From Pseudomonadales bacterium (GTDB taxonomy: Bacteria; Pseudomonadota; Gammaproteobacteria; Pseudomonadales; Halieaceae): a stretch of 64,000 bases of DNA. The stretch lies in assembly GCA_024234815.1 (NCBI GenBank), contig JACKNO010000007.1, positions 124,001-188,000 on the forward strand, in the 5' to 3' direction. The position numbers were made by a program, and so were the translations under genes. This document shows positions 32,811 to 41,389 of this stretch, piece after piece. Each line of letters begins with the position of its first letter. Position 1 is the stretch's first letter. The notes beneath the pieces were generated by a model, which saw only the letters and a program-made list of their open reading frames with translations, was not told the DNA's origin and ran no database searches.

Positions 32811-33863
32811 CTAGCGCAAACTCGCGTTGATATTCACCAGCATCTTGTTACCCGGGCACAACTCTCCCTCCTCCAGCTGGTTGAGCGGCCGCTGGGAGGT
32901 CTGCAGGACATCGTGCAGGTCCCTGGAGTTCTTGTTCATATAGATCAGGCCGGTGAGGATATTGCCGTCGTTCTGGTGATCCATCAGCGCCATCATCGCC
33001 GAGCGTCGATCAAACGGATTGAGGCTCCCCTCCTCCTCGTAGAGGCGCAGCACCGAACCGTCGTGCATGGTCACCTCATGCCTGGCGCCGGGGCGGTAAC
33101 TGGTGGTGATCTCCTGCCGCATCGGCACGAAGTCAACGGTACCGGTGGCCTCGGCGTGCTCGCGGACAAACTCGTAGCTCTTGGTTGAAGCGGCGGTATT
33201 GTTGAAGGTCACACAGGGGGAAATCACATCGATGAGTGCAAAACCGCGATGGCTCATCGCCGCCTTGATCAGGGGCACCAGCTGCTCCTTGTCACCCGAG
33301 AAGCTGCGGGCGATAAAGGTAGCGCCCATCTGCAGGGCGGTGGCGCACAGGTCTATGGCGCTGAACGGATTGGCGTCACCCTTCTTGCTGGCCGAACCCT
33401 CGTCCGCGGTAGCCGAATCCTGGCCCTTGGTCAGGCCGTAGCAGCCATTGTTCATCACAATGTAAACCATATTCAGGTTGCGCCTGATCACATGGGCGAA
33501 CTGGCCCATGCCGATAGAGGCGGTATCGCCGTCACCGGATACGCCGAGGTACAGCAGGTCCCGGTTTGCCATGGCGGCACCGGTGACTACCGAGGGCATA
33601 CGCCCGTGCACAGAGTTGAAGCCATGGGACTTGCCCAGGAAGTAGGTCGGGGTCTTTGACGAGCAGCCGATCCCGGACAGCTTGGCAATCTTGTGTGGCT
33701 CCAGCGACAACTCGTGGCAGGCGCGCACGATAGCGCCGCTGATGGAATCGTGGCCACAACCCGCGCAGAGCGTGGAGATGGAACCCTCGTAGGCTGCCCG
33801 GGTGTAACCCAGCTCGTTGAGCGGCAGGTCAGGGTGGCGAAATTTCGGTATCTGGTAGCTCAT
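32811..33863 (-). CDS. korB: 2-oxoacid:ferredoxin oxidoreductase beta subunit (2-oxoglutarate type)
   Basis: KorB, 350 residues, binds thiamine diphosphate and the electron-relay Fe-S cluster of an enzyme that oxidises a 2-oxoacid to its acyl-CoA while reducing ferredoxin, or runs in reverse. Motifs: CAGCGHDSISGAI near residue 33, GIGCSSK, the ThDP-Mg motif GVSGDGDTASIG with NNGCYGLTKGQ, and SPCVTFNN, which is typical of 2-oxoglutarate-type beta subunits. It overlaps korA by four bases (ATGA). The substrate is inferred from family resemblance only. Confidence 0.85.
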   Translation of the reverse strand: MSYQIPKFRHPDLPLNELGYTRAAYEGSISTLCAGCGHDSISGAIVRACHELSLEPHKIAKLSGIGCSSKTPTYFLGKSHGFNSVHGRMPSVVTGAAMANRDLLYLGVSGDGDTASIGMGQFAHVIRRNLNMVYIVMNNGCYGLTKGQDSATADEGSASKKGDANPFSAIDLCATALQMGATFIARSFSGDKEQLVPLIKAAMSHRGFALIDVISPCVTFNNTAASTKSYEFVREHAEATGTVDFVPMRQEITTSYRPGARHEVTMHDGSVLRLYEEEGSLNPFDRRSAMMALMDHQNDGNILTGLIYMNKNSRDLHDVLQTSQRPLNQLEEGELCPGNKMLVNINASLR

Positions 33864-35725
33864 GCTCTTTCCCCTACGCCTTTATTGGCCCGGATTTTAC
33901 GGTGCAGCGGCGTGACATTATTACCCGGTAGATGCTCCTTGATCTGCTTGCGGATGTTGCGCGCGCTGATCGGGGTGCCGTCGAAACACAGTACCGACTT
34001 CAACTTGTCCGGACCCAGTTCAAACTCGGCCATCAGCAAGGTGCGCAACTGGGCGTCACGGTTCTGTTCAATCACGAAGACTCGCTCATGCTGATCGAGG
34101 AATTCTTCCACCTCCCGGTTGAAAGGGAAGGCGCGAACCCGCATCGCGTCGAGGGCGACCCCCTCCTCCGCCAGGTAGTCGACGGCCTCGAGGGCAGACG
34201 CCTCGCTGGTGCCGAAATACAGTACCGCCATGTCGGTGGGTTTCCCGCAGGGCAGTATTTCCGGGCGCGGCACATACTCCTTGATGGTGTCCCACTTCTG
34301 CAGCAGGCGCAGCATGTTTCTCTCGTACTCCTCGCCTTTTTCGGTGTAAACCGCCTGTTCGTCCCGGGAACTGCCACGGGTGAAATAAGCACCCTTGGTT
34401 GGATGGCTGCCGGGATAGGTGCGATAACAAATAGCGTCGCCATCGGAATCCAGGTAACGCCCGAAACTCTCCATGCCCTCGAGATCCTCGGCGCTGAGCA
34501 CCTTGCCGCGGTCGTACTCGCGACTGTCGTCCCACACCAGGGGGTCCGACATATTGTCATTCATACCCAGGTCGAGATCCGTCAACATGATGATCGGGGT
34601 CTGCAGGCGTTCAGCCAGGTCAAACGACTGGGCACCGAAATCAAAACACTCCTTGGGAGACGAGGGAAACAGCAGCACGTGCTTGGTATCGCCGTGGCTG
34701 GCGTAAGCCGCCGCCAGCACATCGGACTGCTGGGTGCGCGTGGGCATGCCCGTGGACGGGCCCGCCCGTTGCACATCAAAAAGCACAGTGGGAATCTCGG
34801 CGAAGTAAGCCAGTCCCAGGAATTCACTCATCAATGACAGGCCGGGGCCGCTGGTGGCGGTAAATGCCCGGGCGCCATTCCAGCTGGCGCCGATTACCAT
34901 GCCAATCGCCGACAGTTCGTCTTCCGCCTGGACGATGGCGTAGTTACGCCGGCCGGTGCCCGGGTCGATTCGTACCCGCCGCGCATATTTTTCGAAGGCG
35001 TCGACCACTGACGTGGACGGTGTAATCGGATACCAGGCGGCCACGGTGGCGCCGCCGTAGATGGCACCCAGGCCGAGTGCGGTATTGCCGTCGAGCAGTA
35101 TCTTGTCACCGACCTTGTCGACGGACTTGACCCGAATGCCGATGGGGCATTCGAAATTATCCTTGGCGTAACGGTGGCCCAGCTCCAGCGCCTTGATATT
35201 CGGCAGGACCAGTTTTTCCTTGCCCTTGAACTGGTCGGATACGAGGTTGGTCAGAACCTTGAAATCCATGTCCAGCAATGCCGCCAGCGCGCCTACGTAA
35301 ATCACGTTCTTGAAAAGCTGGCGCTGGCGCGGGTCCTTGTACACCTCGTTACAAATTCGGGTCAGTGGCAGCCCGATGATATTGATGTCGTTGCGCACCA
35401 GGCGCAGGTCCAGCGGTTTGGTGTCGTCGTAGATGAAGTAGCCGCCCGGTTCAATCTCCCGGATATCCTGGGGCATGCTCTGGGGGTTAACCGAGAGAAT
35501 GATATCCACCCCGCCGCGCCTGCCCAGGTAGCCTTTTTCGCTGACCCGCACCTCGTACCAGGTGGGAAGCCCCTGGATATTTGACGGAAAAATGTTCTTG
35601 GGGCTGACCGGCAGGCCCATGCGAAACAGTGCCTTGGCAAACAGGTTGTTGGCGCTGGCTGAACCCGTGCCGTTGACGTTGGCGAACTTGATGACGAAGT
35701 CATTTACCGATTGCAGACGCTTCAT
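33860..35725 (-). CDS. korA: 2-oxoacid:ferredoxin oxidoreductase alpha subunit (fused gamma-alpha)
   Basis: The 621-residue product has an N-terminal gamma domain (VNDFVIKFANVNGTGSAS, about 1-190) fused to the pyrimidine-binding alpha domain (from about 210). YPITPSTSVVDAFEKYA, TATSGPGLSLMSEFLGLA and QRAGPSTGMPTRTQQSD are hallmarks of this family, and the C-terminal domain ends with VFVIEQNRDAQLRTLL. The frame is open a further ~670 bases upstream inside the neighbouring gene, but the ATG at 35725 overlaps that gene's stop as ATGA and is the clear start. Confidence 0.88.
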   Translation of the reverse strand: MKRLQSVNDFVIKFANVNGTGSASANNLFAKALFRMGLPVSPKNIFPSNIQGLPTWYEVRVSEKGYLGRRGGVDIILSVNPQSMPQDIREIEPGGYFIYDDTKPLDLRLVRNDINIIGLPLTRICNEVYKDPRQRQLFKNVIYVGALAALLDMDFKVLTNLVSDQFKGKEKLVLPNIKALELGHRYAKDNFECPIGIRVKSVDKVGDKILLDGNTALGLGAIYGGATVAAWYPITPSTSVVDAFEKYARRVRIDPGTGRRNYAIVQAEDELSAIGMVIGASWNGARAFTATSGPGLSLMSEFLGLAYFAEIPTVLFDVQRAGPSTGMPTRTQQSDVLAAAYASHGDTKHVLLFPSSPKECFDFGAQSFDLAERLQTPIIMLTDLDLGMNDNMSDPLVWDDSREYDRGKVLSAEDLEGMESFGRYLDSDGDAICYRTYPGSHPTKGAYFTRGSSRDEQAVYTEKGEEYERNMLRLLQKWDTIKEYVPRPEILPCGKPTDMAVLYFGTSEASALEAVDYLAEEGVALDAMRVRAFPFNREVEEFLDQHERVFVIEQNRDAQLRTLLMAEFELGPDKLKSVLCFDGTPISARNIRKQIKEHLPGNNVTPLHRKIRANKGVGERA

Positions 35726-37494
35726 GACAGAGTCCCGCTCACGTTGTAGAGAAATTTCTGCATATCCCAGGCGCCCGTCGGGCAGCGCTCGGCGCACAGT
35801 CCGCAGTGCAGGCAGACGTTTTCGTCTTTCACCATTACCCGCATGGTCGGCAGCTCGGCGGATACGTAGAGGTCCTGGCTGAGAACTTTCGCCGGCGCTG
35901 TCAGGCGGGTTCGCAGATCCTCCTCGGGGCCATTGACGGTAAAGGTAATACAGTCTGTGGGACAAATGTCGACACAGGCGTCGCACTCGATACAGCGCAC
36001 CTCCTCGAACACGGTCTGCACATCGCAGTTCAGGCAGCGCTCCGCCTCCTTGAAGCCGGTGGCCGCGTCGAAACCCAATTCCACCTCCAGCTTGCGATCC
36101 CTGAGCAGTTGGTCCAGGGGTGCGTGAGGCACCGCGTAGCGCGGGTCGGGCGCCACCGCATTGTCGTAGCTCCACTCGTGTACGCCCATCTTCTGGCTCG
36201 CCAGGTTGGTCATGGGCGGCGGCCGCTCTCCCACCAACTTGCCCTGGCATAACAGGTCGATGCTGATGGCGGCCTGGTGGCCGTGTGCCACCGCAGTGAT
36301 GATGTTCTCGGGGCCGAAGGCGGAATCTCCGCCAAAGAATACTTTGGGGTTGGTGGACTGGAACGTCACCTTGTCGACCACCGGCATATCCCACTTGTCG
36401 AACTGGATACCCAGATCGCGTTCGATCCAGGGAAAGGAGTTTTCCTGGCCGATGGCCATCAGCACATCGTCGGCTTCCATGAAAACCAGATCTTCACCGG
36501 TGGGTATCAGGCTGCGCTTGCCGTCTTCATCGTAGTGGGCTTCCACCTTCTCGAAATGCATACCCTTGAGTTGGCCACCCTCGGTGACGAACTCCTTGGG
36601 CACGTGGTTGTTGAAAAAGGGGATACCTTCGGCCATGGCATCCTCTTTTTCCCAGGGGGACGCCTTCATATCCTCGAAAGGACTGCGCACGACCACCCGC
36701 ACATCCTCCCCGCCCAGGCGCATCGAGGTGCGACAGCAATCCATAGCCGTATTGCCGCCACCGAGCACCAGCACCCGCTTGCCGATCTTGTCCGTGTGCT
36801 CAAAGGCGACACTGGCGAGCCAGTCTATACCCAGGAAGACATGATCGCGGGCATCCTCGAGGCCGGGCAGATTCAGGCCCTTGCCCCGGGGAGCGCCGGT
36901 GCCGACAAATACGGCGTCGTAATCCTTGTCGAGGATTTCCTTCAGGCTCTCCACCTCGATATCGAAAGTGGCGTTGATGCCCATGTCGAGTATGTAATTG
37001 ACCTCCTCGTCCAGAACCCCTATCGGCAGGCGAAAGGACGGTATCTGGCTGCGCATCATGCCGCCGCCGGCGAACTGGTTATCGTACACATCGATAATGT
37101 AACCGAGCGGGGCGAGGTCCCTGGCCACGGTAAGCGAGGCGGGGCCGGCGCCAATCAGGGCGATTCGCTTGCCGTTTTTCTTCTTGGGGACGGTGGGCAG
37201 ACGCTCGCGAATGTCGTCCTTGTTATCGGCAGCCACCCGCTTCAGGCGGCAGATTGCTACCGGTTGTTCCTCCACCCTTACCCTGCGACAGGCGGGCTCG
37301 CAGGGTCGATCACAGGTGCGCCCCAATACCCCGGGGAACACGTTGGAATACCAGTTGATCATGTAGGCGTCGCTGTAGCGGCGAGCGGCGATCAGGCGGA
37401 TATATTCGGGTACGGGCGTATGGGCTGGGCAAGCGTACTGGCAGTCCACTACCTTGTGGAAATACTCGGGGTTCTTGATGTTCGTCGGTTTCAC
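35722..37494 (-). CDS. FAD/Fe-S NAD(P)H oxidoreductase partnered with KorAB
   Basis: This 590-residue protein of the GltD/dihydropyrimidine-dehydrogenase type has an N-terminal Fe-S domain with CQYACPAHTPVPEY and GRTCDRPCEPACRR. A two-dinucleotide flavoprotein core carries ALIGAGPASLTVA and LVLGGGNTAMDCC. A C-terminal two-cluster ferredoxin domain (about 515-585) shows CIECDACVDICPTDC and CLHCGLCAERCPTG. It is the first gene of a tightly overlapped three-gene operon with korA and korB. I infer that it passes electrons between reduced Fe-S/ferredoxin and NAD(P)(H) for the 2-oxoacid oxidoreductase. It is not glutamate synthase, because no large subunit is present. Confidence 0.82.
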   Translation of the reverse strand: MKPTNIKNPEYFHKVVDCQYACPAHTPVPEYIRLIAARRYSDAYMINWYSNVFPGVLGRTCDRPCEPACRRVRVEEQPVAICRLKRVAADNKDDIRERLPTVPKKKNGKRIALIGAGPASLTVARDLAPLGYIIDVYDNQFAGGGMMRSQIPSFRLPIGVLDEEVNYILDMGINATFDIEVESLKEILDKDYDAVFVGTGAPRGKGLNLPGLEDARDHVFLGIDWLASVAFEHTDKIGKRVLVLGGGNTAMDCCRTSMRLGGEDVRVVVRSPFEDMKASPWEKEDAMAEGIPFFNNHVPKEFVTEGGQLKGMHFEKVEAHYDEDGKRSLIPTGEDLVFMEADDVLMAIGQENSFPWIERDLGIQFDKWDMPVVDKVTFQSTNPKVFFGGDSAFGPENIITAVAHGHQAAISIDLLCQGKLVGERPPPMTNLASQKMGVHEWSYDNAVAPDPRYAVPHAPLDQLLRDRKLEVELGFDAATGFKEAERCLNCDVQTVFEEVRCIECDACVDICPTDCITFTVNGPEEDLRTRLTAPAKVLSQDLYVSAELPTMRVMVKDENVCLHCGLCAERCPTGAWDMQKFLYNVSGTLS

Positions 37495-37637
37495 ATTAGC
37501 TGCCTGGTTCGTTTTTGTCAGAAGTCATTTATACGCGCAGATGCCGGGAAATTGTGTCACAGGTTCTCAGGCATTACATCAAATCAGGGCATAATTACCT
37601 TTATTTTCCCGTACTTAGCCCATGAACCCGGCCGCTC

Positions 37638-38351
37638 TCAGAACCATCCTGAGAACCAGCCCCTATCCTTGAGCTTCTCCTCGCACACCTGCAATTGCAC
37701 CTGGTAGGTATTCGCCCTGCGCTGTACCTTGCGCGCCACTTCGATCAACCACGGCTTCTTGTTGAAGCTGCCGCGGCTGAATCCGCCGTGGCCCTCGTGG
37801 TAGGCAAGGTACAGGCGGTAGGTGTCGTCGCGCGCGATGGCGTTGCGCCGATGGGACTGCTCGTTGTACCAGCCGATAAAATCGATGGAGTCGCCAAAAT
37901 CATCGCGGTCGGCACCCCATCGGTCGGCACTGCGCTCGTAACCCTCCCAGGTGGACTCCAGCGCCTGGCTGTAGCCGTAGGCGTTCGAAGGGCGCGACCA
38001 GGGAATGAAGCCCATGAGTTTGGTGCGGGCGGGTTTGGCCGTGGCATTGAAACGCGACTCCTGGTGCATGATGGCCATCATCACCGGGATAGGGCTGTTC
38101 CATTCGTCCCGGGCTTCCGCCGCCTCCTCGTACCAGTCGTCTTTCTCAAAGAAGATCGCGCAGATGTTGTCTGTGTCAGCTGGCGGCGAGGTCGTGCAGG
38201 CCGTAACCGCCACTAAAAGCACAATGCAAAAGCACAGGCGCCAACAGATTTCCCGGAATCCCCCGGCGGCGCGGTTGGCGCGACCGCACAGGGACGGGAT
38301 CAATACGCTGCTGGAAAAAGGGCTCGGAGGGGCAAAGTCTGAAGCGCTCAC
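37638..38351 (-). CDS. Lytic transglycosylase (SLT-type) lipoprotein
   Basis: This 237-residue protein has a hydrophobic signal (CFCIVLLVAVTAC) ending in a lipobox Cys near residue 52, so it is probably anchored to the outer membrane. The SLT fold is indicated by MAIMHQESRFN with the catalytic Glu, then YGYSQALESTWEGYE and YLAYHEGHGGF. It cleaves peptidoglycan between MurNAc and GlcNAc. GTG at 38351 overlaps the ligA stop (GTGA), giving an unusually long n-region; an internal start closer to the hydrophobic segment is possible. Confidence 0.85.
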   Translation of the reverse strand: MSASDFAPPSPFSSSVLIPSLCGRANRAAGGFREICWRLCFCIVLLVAVTACTTSPPADTDNICAIFFEKDDWYEEAAEARDEWNSPIPVMMAIMHQESRFNATAKPARTKLMGFIPWSRPSNAYGYSQALESTWEGYERSADRWGADRDDFGDSIDFIGWYNEQSHRRNAIARDDTYRLYLAYHEGHGGFSRGSFNKKPWLIEVARKVQRRANTYQVQLQVCEEKLKDRGWFSGWF

Positions 38352-40381
38352 ACCGAAACACCGTAACTGGCCAGCAGGGCCACAAAGGCCGCCTCGTCGA
38401 TAACCTCGACGCCCAACTCCCGGGCCTTGCCAAGCTTTGAACCGGCGCCGGGGCCCGCCACCACCCGGGTGGTTTTTGCCGAAACGCTGCCGGCGACCTT
38501 GGCCCCCAGCGCCTGCAGATGGCCCTTGGCGGCATCGCGCCCCATCAACTCAAGCTTGCCCGTCACCACCCAGGTCTGGCCGTCCAGCGGCAGGTCGGCG
38601 CTCTCGACCTCGATATCCGGCCAACTGACCCCCGCCGCACGCAGTTCGTTGACAACCGCCATACTGCTGGTCGAATCAAAAAACTGTCGCAGGTGATCGG
38701 CCACCACGGGGCCGACATCACTCACGTCCAGCAGTTGCTCTTCCGAGGCGCTCGCCAGCGCCTCCCAGTTACCAAAATGGCGCGCCAGAGCCAGTGCCGT
38801 TGCCTCCCCGACCTCGCGAATGCCCAGGGCGAATATGAATCGCGGCAGGCTGGTCTTCTTGCTGGCCTCCAGCGCGGCGAGCAGATTGTCCGCCGATTTC
38901 TCGCCCATCCGCTCCAATGCCAGCAGGGATTCACGCTGCAATTTGTACAGGCTGGCGACGTTGGTCACCAGGCCCTCATCCACCAGTTGCTCCACCAGCT
39001 TGTCACCGAGCCCCTCTATGTCCATCGCCCGACGCGAGGCGAAGTGCCTGATGGCGGCTTTTTGCTGGGCCGCGCATACCAGCCCGCCCATGCACCGCAA
39101 CACCGCTTCATCGGGAGCGCGCTCCACTTCGGAACCGCACACCGGACAGCTGTCGGGAAAGACAATCGCCCGGGCATTCGCCGGGCGTCGATCCATGACT
39201 ACCGAGACCACCTGTGGAATGACATCGCCCGCCCGGCGCACGATAACCGTATCGCCGATACGCACCCCGAGCCGCTCGATTTCATCGCTGTTATGCAAGG
39301 TCGCATTGCTGACCGTCACGCCGCCTACGAAAACGGGCTCCAGCCTCGCGACCGGGGTGACAGCTCCTGTGCGGCCGACCTGGAACTCCACGTCCAGCAA
39401 CAGGGTCACCTCTTCCTGCGCCGGAAACTTGCGAGCTATCGCCCAGCGCGGCGCGCGGGAAACGAAGCCCAGCCGTCGCTGCAACTCGAGATCATTCACC
39501 TTGAACACAATACCGTCGATATCGTAGGGCAGATCCTGGCGCCGGCTCGCCAGGTCGCGGTAGTAGTCATCGCAGGCCTCGATGCCCCTCACCACCTTTG
39601 ACTGGGCGTTGATGCGCAGACCCCAGCGCTGCAGGCACTCCAGAACCTCCGAGTGCCGCCCGGGCAACACCCCGCCGGCAACCTGGCCGACGCTGTAACA
39701 GCACATTTGCAGGGGTCGTTGGGCGGTGATTTTCGCATCCAGCTGGCGCAGGCTGCCGGCAGCCGCGTTGCGGGGGTTTACGAAGGTCTTTTCCCCCGAC
39801 GCCCTGGCCCGCGCGTTGAGCTGTTCGAAGCCCGCGCGCGGCATATAGATTTCGCCCCGCACTTCCAGGGTATCGGGATAACCGGTGCCGCGCAGGCGCA
39901 GCGGCACCGAAGCTATCGTGCGAACATTGAGGGTTATGTCTTCGCCGGTGGTGCCATCGCCGCGGGTCGCGGCGCGCTCCAGTACGCCGCCGCGATAAAG
40001 CAGGCTGACGGCGATGCCGTCGAGTTTGGGTTCGCAGGCAAATTCCAGCGGTTCCGCCTCGGCGGCACCAAGCCGGTCCTGCAGACGCCGGTTGAAGTCC
40101 AGCATGTCCTGCTCGTTGAAGGCGTTGTCCAGGGAGAGCATGGGCACTTCATGGCTGACCTGCCGAAAGCGCTCCAGCGGTGTGGCACCTACCCGCTGGG
40201 TCGGGGAGTCCTCGCGCAAAAGCTGTGGATTCGCCTCCTCCAGTTCGCGCAGGCGCTGCATGCAGCGGTCGTACTCGGCATCGGGAACCGTGGGCTGGTC
40301 CAGTACGTGGTACTGGTAGTTCCAGCTATCGAGGCGTTCGCGCAGGGATTCGATCTCCCGCTCTACGGCTGGCGTTGGCAT
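38348..40381 (-). CDS. ligA: NAD-dependent DNA ligase
   Basis: LigA seals nicks in replication and repair. The 677-residue protein has an N-terminal Ia domain (SWNYQYHVLDQPTVPDAEYD), the adenylation motif CEPKLDGIAVSLLY with nucleophilic Lys, an OB-fold, a zinc finger (CPVCGSEVE ... CMGGLVC), helix-hairpin-helix repeats and a C-terminal BRCT domain (TWVVTGKLELMGR). All domains are intact. It lies between zipA and the SLT lipoprotein, an order shared with Pseudomonas-like genomes. Confidence 0.98.
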   Translation of the reverse strand: MPTPAVEREIESLRERLDSWNYQYHVLDQPTVPDAEYDRCMQRLRELEEANPQLLREDSPTQRVGATPLERFRQVSHEVPMLSLDNAFNEQDMLDFNRRLQDRLGAAEAEPLEFACEPKLDGIAVSLLYRGGVLERAATRGDGTTGEDITLNVRTIASVPLRLRGTGYPDTLEVRGEIYMPRAGFEQLNARARASGEKTFVNPRNAAAGSLRQLDAKITAQRPLQMCCYSVGQVAGGVLPGRHSEVLECLQRWGLRINAQSKVVRGIEACDDYYRDLASRRQDLPYDIDGIVFKVNDLELQRRLGFVSRAPRWAIARKFPAQEEVTLLLDVEFQVGRTGAVTPVARLEPVFVGGVTVSNATLHNSDEIERLGVRIGDTVIVRRAGDVIPQVVSVVMDRRPANARAIVFPDSCPVCGSEVERAPDEAVLRCMGGLVCAAQQKAAIRHFASRRAMDIEGLGDKLVEQLVDEGLVTNVASLYKLQRESLLALERMGEKSADNLLAALEASKKTSLPRFIFALGIREVGEATALALARHFGNWEALASASEEQLLDVSDVGPVVADHLRQFFDSTSSMAVVNELRAAGVSWPDIEVESADLPLDGQTWVVTGKLELMGRDAAKGHLQALGAKVAGSVSAKTTRVVAGPGAGSKLGKARELGVEVIDEAAFVALLASYGVSV

Positions 40382-40397
40382 GGATTGGAATCCGGCT

Positions 40398-41354
40398 TCA
40401 GTGCGCCCTGGCCAACATGCGCCTTTCGAGGTCGCGAATCTGTTGGCGACAATGCTCGATCGACTGCTTGCTCATCACACTGCGCGACTCGTCCAGTACA
40501 TCGCCATCGAGGTTGCGGGCAACCGCCTGGGCGGTTTCCAGCATGTAATCAAATGCCTTCATCATGTCCTCGGGGCCTGGCAGGGTAAGGAAAAAGACCA
40601 GCCCGGGTGTTTCGAGGTCGCCCATGTTGTCAATATCGAATACACCGGGTTGCATCATATTGGCCACGCTGAACTGGATCGCACCGCGTCCAGCCTCGAA
40701 CTCATGGCGGTGGAAGAAGTTCATATCGCCAAAACGCAGGTCGCAGGCCAGCAGTATGTGGAGGATGTCCTCCCCGCGAAAACCGGCCCGGTCACGCGCC
40801 ATCACATTGAGCATGAACACTTCGGGGTCGACATCCCGCGGCAGACGACCCGGGTCCGGAGCGGACGCGGAGTGCCGCTCATCCTCATCCTCATCCTCGT
40901 CGTCATTCGCGTCATCGTCCGCCTCGACCGCGGCGGCGGCAGACACTTCCTCTTCCTCGTCGATATCATCCAGCCAGTCGAGGTTCGCGGGTTCAGGATC
41001 GGCGTCTGTACCCGTCATGCCGCTGACAAGTTCAACTTCCTCGGGCACCGGTCGCTTGGCCACAGGCGGCGGCTTGGCGCGGCCCGCGGCGGCCCGCTGC
41101 CTTTTTTCGGCGTCCGACTTGTTGGTTGCATTGATCAGGTCGCGGCGATCAACGACCCGCGCACCGCCATTGGGAAGCTCCTTGAGCCAGGCGATCTGCT
41201 CATCGCGATCACTTGTCTCGCCGGCAGGTTCGACAAGTTTCACCTTCACCTTGCTGTTGCGCTCACGACGCACCCTTCGCCAGGCATCAAGCCCCACCGC
41301 CACGATCAGCACAACGCCGACCACGACCATCCAGTCCCGCATGGTAAGATCCAT
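40398..41354 (-). CDS. zipA: Cell division protein ZipA
   Basis: ZipA tethers FtsZ to the inner membrane. The 318-residue protein has an N-terminal membrane helix (WMVVVGVVLIVAVGLDAW), a basic then strongly acidic Pro/Ala linker (about 60-170, with runs of Asp/Glu such as DDDANDDEDEDED), and a C-terminal FtsZ-binding domain from about residue 180 (EVFMLNVMARDRAGFRGEDI). The linker is low-complexity and longer than the structured part needs. It is located between smc and ligA, as usual. Confidence 0.94.
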   Translation of the reverse strand: MDLTMRDWMVVVGVVLIVAVGLDAWRRVRRERNSKVKVKLVEPAGETSDRDEQIAWLKELPNGGARVVDRRDLINATNKSDAEKRQRAAAGRAKPPPVAKRPVPEEVELVSGMTGTDADPEPANLDWLDDIDEEEEVSAAAAVEADDDANDDEDEDEDERHSASAPDPGRLPRDVDPEVFMLNVMARDRAGFRGEDILHILLACDLRFGDMNFFHRHEFEAGRGAIQFSVANMMQPGVFDIDNMGDLETPGLVFFLTLPGPEDMMKAFDYMLETAQAVARNLDGDVLDESRSVMSKQSIEHCRQQIRDLERRMLARAH

Positions 41355-41389
41355 TGCCCCTTCGCCTTACTCGTTCACTCGTTTGCTAA

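Noticed and set aside
35726..36394. Open upstream extension of korA
   Set aside because: It lies inside the preceding gene in another frame, lacks family similarity, and the ATGA overlap gives a natural start at 35725.
35722..37494. Calling this gene gltD (glutamate synthase small subunit)
   Set aside because: There is no gltB neighbour, it carries an additional C-terminal two-cluster ferredoxin domain, and it is tightly coupled to korAB.
37495..37637. GTGTCACAGG near 37556 as a PHO box for the kor operon
   Set aside because: A single half-site-like word without an 11-bp partner.
36277..37707. A 476-codon plus-strand frame opposite the FAD/Fe-S oxidoreductase, and a 417-codon frame opposite sdhA (7652-8905)
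   Set aside because: These are antisense shadows of genes with clear motifs, with no ribosome-binding site or recognisable domain.
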